NCBI GenBank assembly: GCA_037893245.1
Contig: JBAIAA010001153.1
Coordinates: 372,001-436,000 of the forward strand
Source: Crossaster papposus
Lineage: Eukaryota; Echinodermata; Asteroidea; Velatida; Solasteridae
Reading direction: 5' to 3'
DNA: 64,000 nucleotides
The notes under the pieces: model-generated
What the model was told of the DNA's origin: nothing
Databases searched by the model: none
Seen by the model: only the letters and a program-made list of their open reading frames with translations
In this document: piece after piece, positions 52,000 to 64,000 of the stretch
Layout of the letters: every line of letters starts with the position of its first letter
Numbering within the stretch: the stretch's first letter is position 1
Made by a program: the position numbers and the translations under genes

Positions 52000-54900
52000 A
52001 ACTTTGTACAGTTATCATCACAGGAAAATGGTGGTTGTCACAACTTGCCTGCGTTAACTGTAGCGTCTACATTCTTTTTTGCAAATATGCCAAAATAACT
52101 AATTTTCCCAGAACTTGAAACCTATGTTATCATAAGAACCGTTCGCACTTATATTTAGAAAAAAACCATGCAAGCCCCTGAAACTCAACCAATCCGCGCA
52201 TAGTAGCGTTTCACAAAAACTCCATGTATGAAGACACAAGTAACAATATGTCAACCACCTTTACTAACCGCCTTACCGCTTTTCGAACTTGATATTTTTG
52301 ATGACCCCAATTCGCCAACACCTGTCACTACATCTCCTACTACTATATATCCTCCTATACATCAATCAACGTCTAAAAGAAATTTAGGGCATCACCATTT
52401 AGCAATTAAAAGTTGTATCGACATGATCGCCCCAACTGTGCGTTTTAACTTCAAACATCACATGAGCAAATAAATATGCTCATATAAAAGTGGAAACGGT
52501 TCTTATAATAACATATGTTCCGAGTTCTGATATGGGGGAAATGAGTTACAATTTGCATATTTGCGACTTAATATATCACACGAGCGAGTTAGTAATATAG
52601 CTGGTTGGATCTAGTTACGAATTTAGATCGTACCTTTTATGGCCATGTTGGTGGTGTATAGATGAATATTATAATTACTGTTTTACGATCTATTGTACGG
52701 TTTCGGTATACCGCAATTTTGTTGCACTTGTGCGGGTATAGCGACGATATTACACTATTGACAATTTCTCAATGGATACGCTGGGTAGACATTGCGTATG
52801 CGATATTGTCGTGGCGGAATCATTAGTCACAGATAGGTTCGGGTTTTGTATCGGTACCTTTTTTTGAAGCACGTTGGTTTTGAGGGTCTCGTTTATTTTC
52901 ATACGGGTATGGAGTGTTGATGTGTGTGAGCAAGTATAGTCGTTTCCATAGCGCTTTTCTCTGTGTCGTGGTTTGCAGCTGTTGTATGAAGCGGGAAGGA
53001 TCCAAGAGAACAGAGGGATACGGTATATACAGCAATCTCCTGGTTTCAAGCCCGCAGTGGTGATGGTGTGTTGGTAGAGCGAACGAACGTGCCGGCAATG
53101 CTAATAAAGGCCCGCGATTGTACCGTGGTGCCTGTTTGCTCTCTGATTTATCCAAGCAGCTGATATTTCGTACCCACGATCCAGTTGGAGTCACTAGTCT
53201 TTTCTAGATGCCCGGGAAACACCTACATAGACAACAGTAAACTCATTGGAAATAATGGCTTCGGGGTATTGAATCATCTAGCTGTCATCTCACAAGCCGA
53301 CACAAGCTTCTTTTTTTCTTCTTCTTTGCTATATGTCACTGCAATTGCTAGGGGAAACATCGCCAGGGCTAAGGAAAGTCAAGGGAAGATTAATTATTGC
53401 CCTGCGTGGAGCACCTTCATCATCCAATATTTTCTTGTCGTTTTCAATCCGATTTGACAATCATCGGAATTGGATCGGTGGATCTAGCAGTTGGGTGCGC
53501 CAATGGAAGCTGTCCTAGTAAAGGGCATTATGGGTTTAAATGTTGTATATGTTTAATACCTAGCCTGATGGACTGGCGTTATAGACTTGCAATCCAGCAG
53601 GTCATTACGTATAGTGGAACACAAGCCGATCAGAGCAGCATCTCTGGGGAAAGTTCGGTTGAGGAATAATGATATAGCCTTTATGCTCTGTTTTCTAGCT
53701 GCAATGCCGTGCATGCAATGAAACACACAACAGTAGAAAAAAACAAGCACTTTTGTTGAGTTAAATACTGTGCTCGCCGTCAGCCTCCTGAAAACATCGC
53801 GTTGACTTGCTGCCGTCGATGACTACTCAGACACCTACAGCGGCTTTGACAAGCTGTAAACACGCATCGATGCTGCCGTATTAGTATTCTGCAGCCAGGA
53901 CATCACCGACAACAGTTCCCAGTCATCAAAGTACAGAGCTAGAGGAACATTCTGTAAATAATTGGCGACAACGATATTTTTTGCCCTCGGAAGATAACAT
54001 GATGGAAGTGCACGTTGGTGCACCAATCCCGCCGTGGTCGCTACCTCGCGTACCATGCAAATAGACGACCCTTTTATTAACGGTTTTCGTACCCGTCCGT
54101 CTACCCACCTGACCGTGACTCCCAGTCGGTCGCACCCGACAAGTCTCCCATCGTCGTCCCAGCACGCTGTTCCTAAACCCGACGTCCCGGGCTTATTTGA
54201 CAAGATGGAGTGTCTCCAAAAGGTAGGTTCAGTTCATTTCAGTTTAATTAATTTCACAGTATTTACAAATAATACAGCCATTAAAAAAAATTACAGTTAA
54301 ATTGTGTTGTTTTTACGTATAACAATATAATTTTTTTTTAAATAGAACACACAATTCTGTCAATTCTGACGTGTTTTTTTTAAAGCTGCCAAATAACATA
54401 CAAATCTGCCAATTAACATAATTAACGTACACTCCAATTTTTGTTTGTAAATTTACAGAAAAAATGCTGGTAACCGTGCCCATTATATTTTTTGTTTTTT
54501 GTTTGCCCTCCGTAACAATGACGACAAAGCACCCAATATGTACAGGTGCATCGGCAACTGTCGTTATATAAGTGGTCTTGATGGTGAGCGGAAGTAGACT
54601 GAGTAGTCTGAGCCTGGCATAATTACAGCCGGCTATGAGTGCCTGGATTTAGAAGGTTAAATGTCCCTCTCAACCACGTCCAAGCTACAAATGAACCGCT
54701 AAAGACAATTTTAATAAAGATAATCTTGAGGATAAGGGGAGTTCGTCATTACTGTGTGGTCTCACAATAATGATTTTTTGTTGTGAAATCATTTGCACTT
54801 ACTGTGCTGTATCGGTATTACCTCCCCATCCCAACAAAAAACCTACCCAAGCAAACAGTACCACTTTCATGTAATACAGGCATCTTTAGGCCGCTAATGC

Positions 54901-57411
54901 TTTTATTTAAGAGGCAAAAGATGCAAAACTAACATAAATCGTCATTAATTTGAGCGTTATTGTTTCACATCAGCATCTGTAAACCACTTATGTTATCTAC
55001 TGGGTTTGAAATGGCATCTGACACCGATTGATTTGTCAATAGGGCACTGATGGCAACATGTTGTTTGTGTGTGTAATTTGAAATTTAAAATGTGGAGGGG
55101 GGGGGGGGGGGGGGGGGCAGGTCAAGAAAGACTGAGAAAAATATATTAGGTTATGCAAATTTATTAAAAAGCGAAAACAAAAACATTGTGTGTCTTTGTA
55201 TATACAAAAATGGCTCATTGCTCCCGCTACTGCGTGCGCACTTGGCGTAAACAGCAAAACCTGAGAAACCGACCGATTTGTTAATTTATATGTCACGAAG
55301 GTTAAACGGAAGTCGCATTCTTGTAAACTCATCTCCGTCCCTCCATGGGCGTAAGTCGGTTCAGTGAAGGTCTGCATGACGCTGCCAATCCACCTTGAAT
55401 ACTAAGTATACACAAAATGTGTACCAAAACTAAAATATGTAATTTTGCCAAATCTGCTTCCTTTAATATTATTTTGCAGATATCTGTAAAAGTAAAAATC
55501 AAAGTCCCAGTTAAATAATAATTTCTGTAAACAGAAAAAATTGACGCCATTACAATATTTAGCATTTTACGATTTATCCGTATTTTGTCAAAAATTGGTC
55601 TGTTATTAACGATTAGGCCTACAACATTAAAAAAAAATTTTTTTTTTAGATATAATAACTAATAACTATAATAACTAATAAATAAAACATTATGTGATTA
55701 CATTTTACAAAATAACAGTTAAATAAAATAACAGAAAGTACTGGCCAGCACTTCTTCTGTAAAATTACTTACAGTATTATTACATTATTTAATTACATTA
55801 TTTAACGACAGATTGAAAACTGTAGAGGGCCCAAACTGTAGACATGAGACCATTGTACATTTATACAAACAAACATGTGCTTGGACAAAATTGATATATG
55901 GTAAACCAAAGCCCGCTACAATGCGACACATTCCTCTGTCGTCGGCCATTGCTCGACTCGGACATGACTGTGCACGCGACAGTTGGCACGAGTAATTGGA
56001 TCCCGAATTAAAGTGGCCACGTAAGTTAATTTCTCTGAATTTCGCTCGGCCGAGTATCGCTGCCACACGCGGCGTTTTTCACGGCACCATACGTGTTTAG
56101 TTATTCTTAATATAACCCGTCCTCTTTCCCGTTCCGATAAAAAGAGGTTTACTCAGGACGAGTGTAAATTTGTACCATTTTCCCCGGGGTGAACTAGATC
56201 TGGTATCATCAAACGTGTTGTTGACATCACTGTGTTCCGCGTTGGCGCCATTTTTCGTCTTATCTTCGTGGTCATCAATTTCTTCACCTTCCTCTCTGCT
56301 ATTCTGTATCTTCACCTATATCAGAATGTTGATTCGATAATGAGTGGGAATAATGAGTGAACATCGTCCCATGGGCAAATTATGTATATTGGAGAAAGAA
56401 AAAAAAGGTTTACACAAGAACTTGAGCTCAGTACCTGGATATTTCAATATATACTGTGACCTTTTTTGGACAAATATACAATTTCCTATACTCATGAACA
56501 AAACAATGCCCAGTTCTCTTATTTCTCAGCTAAACATTTTACGGCATAGAAAAAATCAGAAGTCTGTAATTGTCTGGTTCGTGAAAGAACTCAAGCACAA
56601 AACCTACATATACTTTGCAACTATACACAAAATTGTTCAAAAGCCTTATGTAAAGATATTAATGACTCTAAAACTCCATGTGAAATTAGTCCTCCCAGCA
56701 TGCTGTCATTTTTAAGAAAAACATAATAAAAGAAGTTCAAAGATACGTCCCAAAAACGCATTTAAAAAGATTTCCATGAGTATAGTAAGTTCAAAATCTA
56801 AATCTTATAATATTAGGTTTTTTAGAATATACAGCATAATGTACATAGCCAAAACCTCGCCAGATTAGTTGTCAAGCACCAAGCAAATGTCTTATATCTT
56901 TAAGTGTCTTCAAATTCAACAGTTTCTTCAATCTTCGGCTCTATCCTCTTCGCATATTGCGCGAGTGAAGAAGAGACAATCTCTATTCATAAGGCCGAGA
57001 GTTCCATCGATCTTCTATGCTATTCTCCCTCCCTCGGGAGCCCATGCAACAAATAAACGCATGCGGCATTTACGAATAATAATAAGCCAGTCGGATGAAA
57101 AAGAAATAATGCACTGCGGTTCAAAACACCGGACAATGGCTTCCACGGGACCAATTTTAATTGTGCAGGTTGTTTTTTTATAATTCGCGTTCGTGGGATT
57201 TTTGTTTGACAATTAGCGGAATGTAAATAAAACAACAAAATCATAACAAATAATAAAAGACACTGTTTTAAATAATATTCTGAGGAATCAGTTCGATTGA
57301 AGTGGTTTGTCCCTTCCCTCAAATCTTCTGTACTCCAGTTATACCACACTTCTCAACTCTAACGTCACCCAATACTGTAGTTTTTTCCAGTTATTTAAAA
57401 ACATTTTTTAT
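52000..57411. other. Long intergenic stretch without a confident gene
   Basis: Candidates considered: a plus-strand frame ending LFDKMECLQK at a GTAGGT donor (about 54,034-54,223), which could be a first exon; and a minus-strand acidic stretch GEEIDDHEDKTKNGANAEHS (56,315-56,160) between a TATAG acceptor and a weak GTACAA donor. Neither has a recognisable family. A G tract lies at 55,097-55,118. The rest is AT-rich. Confidence 0.3.
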
Positions 57412-57918
57412 TCAAATTCACTAACTGTCACATTCAATTTTGCCCGAACAAATATTTCACACGCTTTTACTAAACCAATTTAGTCATTTATCATTCAATT
57501 TCAACGTTTGGTCACCTTTTTTTAAAACCAGGTCAAAATTATTCGTCATTGAAGATCCAATTTGTCTAAGCAACAGTTTTAATAGACGAATTATTTTTTT
57601 AGCTGTAATATGTGACCTAGCACGAGTAAATGAGACACTTTGAGGCAAAAAAGACAATTGAGATTTTGATTTCATCATTTAAAGCTTGTTAAACGATGAA
57701 ATTAAAATATCAATTTTCATTTTTGCCCCAAAGTGTCTCATTTACTCGTGCTGGGTCACATCATAGAGAAAGGAACAGATGGTCACATATAATGACGAAT
57801 ATTCTCGATTTAATGTTTAAATAGAGTTGAAATTGATTGTTAAATGACTAAATTGGTTTAGTAAAAGCCTGTGATTTTGTTTCCTCAAACGAAATTGAAT
57901 GTGAGAGTTGATGAATTG
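57412..57918. mobile_element. Hairpin element with a second hairpin MITE inside
   Basis: The outer arms (left CACATTCAATTTTGCCCGAA ... CTTTTACTAAACCAATTTAG; right the complement) pair over about 150 bp. Near its centre lies the inner hairpin at 57,609-57,762. It has no coding capacity. Confidence 0.7.
57609..57762. mobile_element. Inner hairpin MITE with TATGTGACC ends
   Basis: Arms TATGTGACCTAGCACGAGTA and AATGAGACACTTTG pair with the complementary right arm ending CTGGGTCACA. The interior has TTTCAT/ATGAAA words in both directions. It is about 154 bp. Confidence 0.75.
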
Positions 57919-58454
57919 GTATATATATTTTTTTTAATAGCTGGGAAAACCGATACATACAAAATTCTACTTGAGTAAACTGGAGTGCGCGCATGCATTA
58001 CTCCTACTACATTGAGAATTGAGTACCGGTAATATTTTGTATTTAGGTTTTCCTGGTCAATTTTGACAAACGAGCAGCCAATTTAACCACTGCGCATTTC
58101 ATTTCCCGCGAAATCGATGATGCTGCTGAAAATGGTCTTTTGATTTCGTTTTATGACTAGTCAAAAGTACTGTTGTGCCATTCGATTTAACAAAATAACA
58201 ATTCAACAAAACAGCATTCAAATTCGCCGGAGCTTTTTTGAGTGGCGTGTTCGATCATTTAAATTAATTATTAGGCAGGCATTTCCGCCATTTGTGCAAT
58301 CTAAAAAAACGCTCCGTCAACTTGTGTTTCCTTTAGAATGTTAAAGGCATCAATACGGTTCACGTTATGTTTTGGCACATAAGTTAACATAAATAAACAG
58401 TAATAAACCAGGATAAAAGAAAACATCCAAACAATAACAGTAACCAATAACGAC

Positions 58455-58490
58455 CCCCCCCCCCCCCCCTCCCACACACACACACACACA
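58455..58490. repeat. C tract followed by CA dinucleotide repeat
   Basis: About 15 C, then CCTCCC and a run of CA dinucleotides. Confidence 0.9.
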
Positions 58491-58499
58491 AGAATTTAA

Positions 58500-58899
58500 G
58501 AATTTTCGAATTTTTTTGTCGTACTTATCTGAACTCTTATTTAGCGAAATTGATTGCCTCTTTACGAAATAAAAAAAATAAAAAAATCAGCAAACATTTC
58601 CAGTCGAACAAGCTTTGCTAAATTGAATGATGATTGTACGTCACGAAAAAGAAAGACGGTATGCTAAATTGAACACATTGCTAAAATTAGAATGCCTCAA
58701 AACAAAATTGAATGCCCGAATTCTAATTTTGAAACACAATAAAAACTGGAGAGCCAAATTAATTTTTATTCGAACGCACGGAAATTAAATTGGCTGCCCT
58801 TTTTCCGAAATTGACTGGGAAAACCTATATTATATGGGTGCACCCATTTATACAAATTTCCATAGACACCAGTGATGAATGCACATACTTCAAAATATT
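58500..58899. other. AT-rich spacer, nothing recognised
   Basis: No element end or coding exon was recognised; the next LINE's coding similarity begins near 58,950. Confidence 0.35.
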
Positions 58900-61380
58900 C
58901 AGAACTCTCACAGCTGTTCAGGCTCTATATATCCTGCTACATATCCTGCGACCTCTAGGCACCTCAACGTCGCTTGGCACCCTCGATCCACACATGATGT
59001 CGTTAACACGTCTAGCCGACTTAGGTAAAGGAGTGTTGGCCTTTCAGTTGAATGTTAAAGGGGTTAACCAGGGCAAAGCTGAACGTGATGCATGGGAAGG
59101 CTTGCTCAAGACCATCAAGCAGCCATGATTTGTCTCCAGGAGACCCACTGCGAAACAGCCTCAAGACTAAACAATCCCGCAATACCAACTCGCAGCTTTT
59201 ATACCACCAGCCGCAAGCATGGGATCGCCAAGTATGTCAAGGCATCACCTGGACCGTCACGGAGAGTTCCCTACCGAGAAGTAACATCGAAAGGCACCCT
59301 GTAGAAGTGCAGCGTATTACGTATGTCAATGTCTATACAAACCTCCATCTGTGCGGCTTGAGATAGCATTTTTGCTCGTCTTCCCAGCCACTTGTCTGTA
59401 TGTAGGCAATTTCACTTGCCGGCATACGGACTGTGCATGGGTACCGTTTCAGCAACCAAGACGAGAATACCCTTGCCGACAGGGCTTCAGAGACCCCTGA
59501 CAGCTTTACATCAGGATGATGGAATACTATAACCAACCCGGATCTGGCCTTCGCAAAAGTAAACCCTGGACAAGTCCTCCCAGAACGGCGTGTCGTAAAC
59601 CGGTTCTCTAGGTCACATCATCGGGCATCAATGGTACTCCCGGCAGCACTCTTTAATCCCACCTTTAGTTAGCCAGCGAGGAGCTGGAATTTTCGTAAAG
59701 CACGCTGGCAGCAGTTTTCTGAGGCGACCGGAACACCTGGCAAAAGCATTGCCACGCGAAGATCATCAAGAACCTAACACTGCGTATACCAGGCATTCTC
59801 AGCAAAGTTGAGAAGTGCAGCCAAAAAGGCGACCCAACGATTATCTATAAGAACCACATTCCATGCTTGGATCAAGAATACCACTCCTTGTACGACCAGC
59901 TTGAAGATTTCACCACTGCTGAAGGTAGTAGGTCAACATCAGATGCTGTGATGGACCATCTTGACCAAAAGCGCCAAGCCCGGTGGGTAGAAACGGTTGA
60001 ATCTATTGACTTCACCCACTCTAGCAGAAAGGCGTCACGGTGGCACACATTGCAAAGTCTGGCTTGTCGAGGAAAGGCAGCCCCAGGCAATTGCCCAGTC
60101 TCGGCCAACAACATTGCCTCGCAACTTGTGAAAAATTGCCGGCATAACCATCGTGACAGGTCATTCCAGAGGGAACTGACGATGAGTCTGTCAGAGCTGT
60201 GGAAATCTCCCGGCGCCGATACCAATCTATCCGCCGACTTCACACCAACGGAAGTCCGAATTGCGAAGGACGCGGCTATAACGTGGTCGAGACGCTAGGA
60301 GGTAAAGGCGCCTCCGGCAGCCGGCCACATCGACCTATATGTGACTACGGAGCACAGCCTGAGATCGAAAGTGTTTGATTTTTCCAGACGGAGGAAAACC
60401 GGAGGACCCGGAAAAACCTTTGTTTTTACAGGAGAGAACCAACGCACAACTCTACTTACATATCATGATCCGGGCGAATCGAACCCGGGCCACATTGTTG
60501 AGAGGTGAGCGCTTTACGAACAAGCCACCCATGCCACTCAATCAAGCTCAATGGAACCCGCCTGTCCCACTTATCTTGGAGTAACGCTTGACCGGTCATT
60601 GACTTACTGGAAACACCTAGAACTTAAGGTCTGAAGGACAAAATGTCATCCCGCGCTGCTTTCCTTCGACGGCTCGTTGACACTTATTGGAGCGCAAACA
60701 CCAAAGTGCTGCGAACTACGACACTAGCTGAATATTGTGCTGCCAGCTGACACGTGGTACCGCAGTGCACACACTCGACTTGTCAATGTGCCCATCATTC
60801 AACACCTGCCTTCGCACTATCACCGGATGTCTGCGATCAACATCAGTAGAACAGCTCTCAGTTCTTGCCATGATTCAGCCAGCTATCATTAGACGTGTAG
60901 GTACAGCATACTCACTATATGCCGCAAAGCAGCCCCTTGTCCTGATGATCCTCTCTGGTACTGTTACCAGCAGTGTAGACGCTGGATCTCAGAGGCTAAA
61001 ATAACGCCACTAATTCAGGCGGCAGCGCATGACTTCTCCAATCAATATTGGATGGAGAAACCGGAAGCGAGCAGAGACAGCGGAAGTGGGGGCTGCATCG
61101 GCAAGCAATCACCGCTCCACAGGTTCATGGTATTGCCGTCCGAAACCCCTTCTGGACTCCTCCTGAGCAGAACAGAGACAGTTCGTATGAACCGCCTGAT
61201 GACGGGAGTCGGCCTATTTGCACCCTGTATGCACTGATAGGGGCTGTCACCCTCACCCCTATGTGAAAGCAGAGAGATGCAGACAGCCGACCACATAATG
61301 AACGGTTGTCCCTTGTACTCTCCTCCAAATAGCCGTACTGGACTAGAGTCCCTGGATCCTCCATCAAGAAGATAGCTGAC
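58900..61380 (+). mobile_element. I-like LINE relic, lacking its RT core
   Basis: Plus-strand frames in order: the start of an apurinic-type endonuclease (FQLNVKG, then ICLQETHCETASRL and RKHGIAKYVKAS, 58,990-59,300); a linker (RWVETVESIDFTHSSRKASR, then CPVSANNIASQLVKN and ELWKSPGADTNLS, 59,867-60,290); a C-terminal part (YLGVTLDRSLTYWKHLE, LRTTTLAEYCAAS, then RTETVRMNRLMTGVG and a QTADHIMNGCPLY zinc-knuckle-like tail, to about 61,320). The RT palm with its FADD box is missing, and the inverted SINE at 60,298-60,545 sits where it should be. Frames change several times, so it is dead. The group (I/Nimb-like) is from recall of sequence style. Confidence 0.75.
60298..60545 (-). repeat. tRNA-derived SINE, inverted copy inside the LINE relic
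   Basis: The reverse of the SINE at 50,398: GAGGAAAACCGGAGGACC and GGAGAGAACCAACGCACAAC-type words, then a B box complement CGAATCGAACCCGGG and A-box complement GCGCTTTACGAACAAGCCAC. It lies at the breakpoint of the LINE where the RT core is missing. Confidence 0.78.
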
Positions 61381-62287
61381 AAATAGTTGCCCTGGCATAT
61401 GAGCAGCAACTCGAAAAAAGAAGGCTCTGCAGAAAAATGATCAACATCTCATCTTCTATTTGCTCTTCATTTTTTTGGTGGGTTGACCAATGACTTTTTG
61501 AAATATTCTCACCCAAAGCTGAACAAGTAGCCATTTTGAAAAAGAACGATAACATAATGGCTAAATAGCGCCCCTTTGGACCCAATTGCAGCTAAGATGT
61601 TTAGAATTGGAAGCTCCAAGTGCAGGCCAGAGGTTCAGTGCCACATATTTTTTATTTCCTCATTCCACGGCTCTCAGTACTTTCTTATATAGAATAACTG
61701 TTATTCATGAGTTCAGCGTATTTAGGTAACATAACCCGGTTTTCCCTCAGCCTTGCTCTATGGTTAATATAATCCACAAGAACATTGGCAAAGAAGAAGA
61801 TAAACGTTAACGATAGCCCGATTCGTACTACAGACCGCCTTTCGATCCATAGGTCACCTCTCTACCAACTAGGCTATTGGTGAGTAGGTTGAGCAAAGCC
61901 TTTCTTTAGCCGAGTTGCCATGGTTTTGTTCATGAATATATATTCACGCACAACCCAGTTGCAAAACAAAAAATCGCGAACCGCTACACGGGTTAGTATA
62001 TATTAGGTGTCTTCCGTTGTATAGACCTTATTCACGAAGAAGCCATTATGGTCGTGTTCCTTTAATGTAGGCCTATTTTATCAATTGTAAAATGTTGAAT
62101 GGGATGGTGCCAGACTATTTTTGCATTCTAGCCTCACCTTCAATATTTTTTTAATGTGGCTTAAAACATTAAGGTATGTTTAATCACAAATTTAAAATTA
62201 TTCACCAGAGAAAACTGGTATTTATTTAGAATTAACGTTAGGTAATTTCTATCCGCAAGTTCCCAAAAATAAGATTTTATCTTACTT
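61381..62287. other. Intergenic stretch with a faint tRNA-like fragment
   Basis: On the minus strand near 61,905-61,835 an A-box-like TAGCCTAGTTGGTAGAGAGG is visible but the B box is poor. Nothing else was recognised. Confidence 0.3.
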
Positions 62288-62602
62288 TCAATTTAATTTG
62301 GCCGAATCGTGAATAAAGCCTATAGGGGGTAAGAACCCATCATATTCACTGAAGTTGGAATCATTCAGTGATAACAGTACAGTAAACATTGACGAGGGCT
62401 CCAGGATTGTGTCGTACAAGATGCGTACTGATATGAAATAATAATCTTGGCCATCAGTCACTATAAGAAGTTCCTCGTTGCTTTGTGAATACAACACAGA
62501 CCCACTATTTCCCCGCCGCGCTATAACTAGCATCACCTCGTGTACATTGTAAAGCTCGTTCTCACATTTATAATGACACGCGTTGCATTGTAATATAATC
62601 AT
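62288..62602 (-). CDS. Uncharacterised 104-codon ORF, weak candidate
   Basis: It reads MIILQCNACHYKCENELYNV, then VMLVIARRGNSGSVLYSQSN and GQDYYFISVRILYDTILEPS. The composition is protein-like, with a C-x2-C pair near the start. No family could be named. There is no TATA or splice evidence and the neighbours are repeats. Confidence 0.25.
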   Translation of the reverse strand: MIILQCNACHYKCENELYNVHEVMLVIARRGNSGSVLYSQSNEELLIVTDGQDYYFISVRILYDTILEPSSMFTVLLSLNDSNFSEYDGFLPPIGFIHDSAKLN

Positions 62603-62689
62603 GGTTGGTGTATATTTGATTTACCGCTTGTGGGTGCGCCATTGTTAGGTTCAATATTATGGAACGCCAAACGCGCCTTCAGTAGTTGG

Positions 62690-62985
62690 CTTTTATTTCT
62701 TTTCACAATTTCACCATTTTATTCTTCAATTTCATCATTTCATTCTTCAATTTCATCATTCCATTCTTCAATTTTACCATCTTATTCCTCATTTGTGTCA
62801 TTTTGTTCTTCAATTTCGTCATTTCATTCTTAATTCCAGCATGTTATTTTTTAATTTTATCATTTCATTCATCAATTGTACCATTTCATTGGCTCGTTTG
62901 GGCATTTTAATCTTTAATTTCGTCATTTTATTCTTTAATTTCGTCATTTCTTTCTTTAATTTCGTCATTTCATTCCTCTTTGGTA
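62690..62985. repeat. 21-bp minisatellite (TTTCATCATTTCATTCTTCAA)
   Basis: About 14 imperfect units of a 21-bp T-rich motif with CATTTCATTC and TCTTCAATTTC words. Open frames rich in Phe, Ile and Ser are artefacts of the repeat. Confidence 0.9.
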
Positions 62986-63610
62986 TAGGCTTCAGCCGAA
63001 CACTAATTAGTGCATAATTACCCCGTTAAATAGATCCCTTTTTATGCGTTTCTTTTCTTCATAATGCGTATATTAGTGCCCCTTTAAAACAAAATGTACC
63101 TCACATGTTATCAACAACTCGTAATTTTATTGTATAATCTAAAAGATCATGCTACTGGGTACACTTTATTTTGGTATGGGCTTCAGCCGAAACCCTAATT
63201 AAAGGGACACTGGTATACGCATCTTAACAACAACGCATTACAATACTGCAGTGAAAAGGGATATATTTAACGGGGTAATTAGGCACTAATTAGTGTTCGG
63301 CTGAAGTCCATACCAAAATTAAGTGTACCCAGTAGCATGAACTTGTAGATTATAGGATAAAAATTAGAGTTACTTTTTGATAACATGTGAGGTACATTTT
63401 GTTTTAAAAGTGTACTGATGTACACACCGGAACGAGAACGCATTACAATACTGCACTGAAAAGGGATCTATTTAACGGAGTAATTAGGCACTTAGTGTTC
63501 GGCTGAAGCCTATACCAAAATTAAGTGTGCCCAGTAGCATGATCTAGTAGACTATAAAATAAAAATATGAGTTTTTGATAACATGTGAGGTACACTTTGT
63601 TTTAAATGTT
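62984..63610. repeat. Cluster of inverted and direct repeats (CTTCAGCCGAACACTAATTAG)
   Basis: The block TGGTATAGGCTTCAGCCGAA with CACTAATTAGTGC and ATTACCCCGTTAAATA occurs at the left (62,980-63,040), inverted at 63,250-63,325, and again at 63,455-63,525. The block AACATGTGAGGTACATTTTG occurs inverted near 63,095 and direct near 63,390 and 63,580. It is probably a rearranged or nested copy of one inverted-repeat element. Confidence 0.65.
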
Positions 63611-64000
63611 GCATTCTCTGTTCTCCATCTCTAAAAGGTTTGAACAATAATTGATTTCTTCCATTAGGTAGCTAATCTGTCTTCAAAATCACAGAAAAAG
63701 TTAAAAAGGTGTTGGTTATGTTATATGATTTGTTATGGTTTGAAAAAGTATTGTTATTTGCCTTTTATTTTTAAACATTCGTTTAAAAAAAAAAATTAAG
63801 TGAAGCTTCTAAATTTAAAAATATGCGTCACCTTTTGCAGCATGTATTATAGATTTCCGGCTTTTGGTGAATGCGCAGTTGAATCCGCGGCCAGAAATTC
63901 GGCCCAATACGCGGCTACCTTGAGTCAGGTCACCAGTCTTGTAAAACACGGAGAGATTCTTGTTGAAACAGGGTCAAAGGTTAATCTGTTTACGCGATCC
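63611..64000. other. Window end, nothing recognised
   Basis: AT-rich sequence with an A tract near 63,785, then a more GC-rich stretch from about 63,850. No exon could be supported. Confidence 0.35.

Noticed and set aside
53835-54300. A gene on either strand near 53.8-54.3 kb
   Set aside because: Overlapping frames on both strands have no family resemblance. Only a possible GTAGGT donor after LFDKMECLQK was noted, too little to call an exon.
62686-63017. A Phe/Ile-rich membrane protein
   Set aside because: It is the translation of the 21-bp T-rich minisatellite.

Overview
This is animal nuclear DNA: the only well-supported host gene is split into many short exons with GT-AG introns, and the spaces are filled with LINEs, tRNA-derived SINEs and many DNA-transposon derivatives. 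The repeat content (short inverted-repeat elements ending GGGGCCAATTT, alternating ACATGT tracts, tRNA-headed SINEs) and the PARP1 protein suggest a marine deuterostome, most likely an echinoderm. That placement is an inference from recall, not a database match.

Region 10,980-41,619 (minus strand) holds the 5' half of a PARP1 (poly-ADP-ribose polymerase 1) gene. Twelve consecutive coding exons join in phase and encode zinc fingers Zn1 and Zn2, the basic linker, the PADR1/Zn3 domain, the BRCT domain and the start of the linker before the WGR domain, about 521 residues. Two alternative first exons (41,497-41,619 and 40,526-40,648), each with its own ATG and a phase-0 donor, encode different versions of the first half of Zn1. 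The WGR, helical and catalytic exons were not found in the remaining 10.9 kb and presumably lie beyond position 1.

The introns are a transposon museum. Intron 1 carries a minus-strand CR1-like LINE (about 35.2-39.6 kb) with a second LINE fragment behind it (34.3-35.2 kb). Intron 2 holds a 1.24-kb palindrome and a 555-bp octamer array. Intron 3 holds a nested stack: a 22,001-28,382 element, a foldback element with 1-kb arms (23,094-28,210), a LINE, a small Harbinger-like element and a TTAA MITE inside that LINE. Later introns hold piggyBac-type relics, TTAA MITEs, hairpin MITEs and SINE heads.

Left of PARP1 (1-10.9 kb) are a degraded plus-strand copy of an unrecognised protein family (1-1,478), one minus-strand ORF of unknown nature (2,183-2,767), a small CpG-rich island with a perfect CRE palindrome (about 4,135-4,410) and several MITEs. 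Right of PARP1 (41.7-64 kb) no confident protein gene was found. That stretch holds simple repeats, a palindrome with two opposed tRNA-like heads (43.9-44.9 kb), a truncated U1 snRNA copy (48,272-48,405), two copies of one SINE, a broken plus-strand I-like LINE (58.9-61.4 kb), a nested hairpin MITE pair and minisatellites. No CRISPR array, retroviral or LTR element, or Polinton was recognised.
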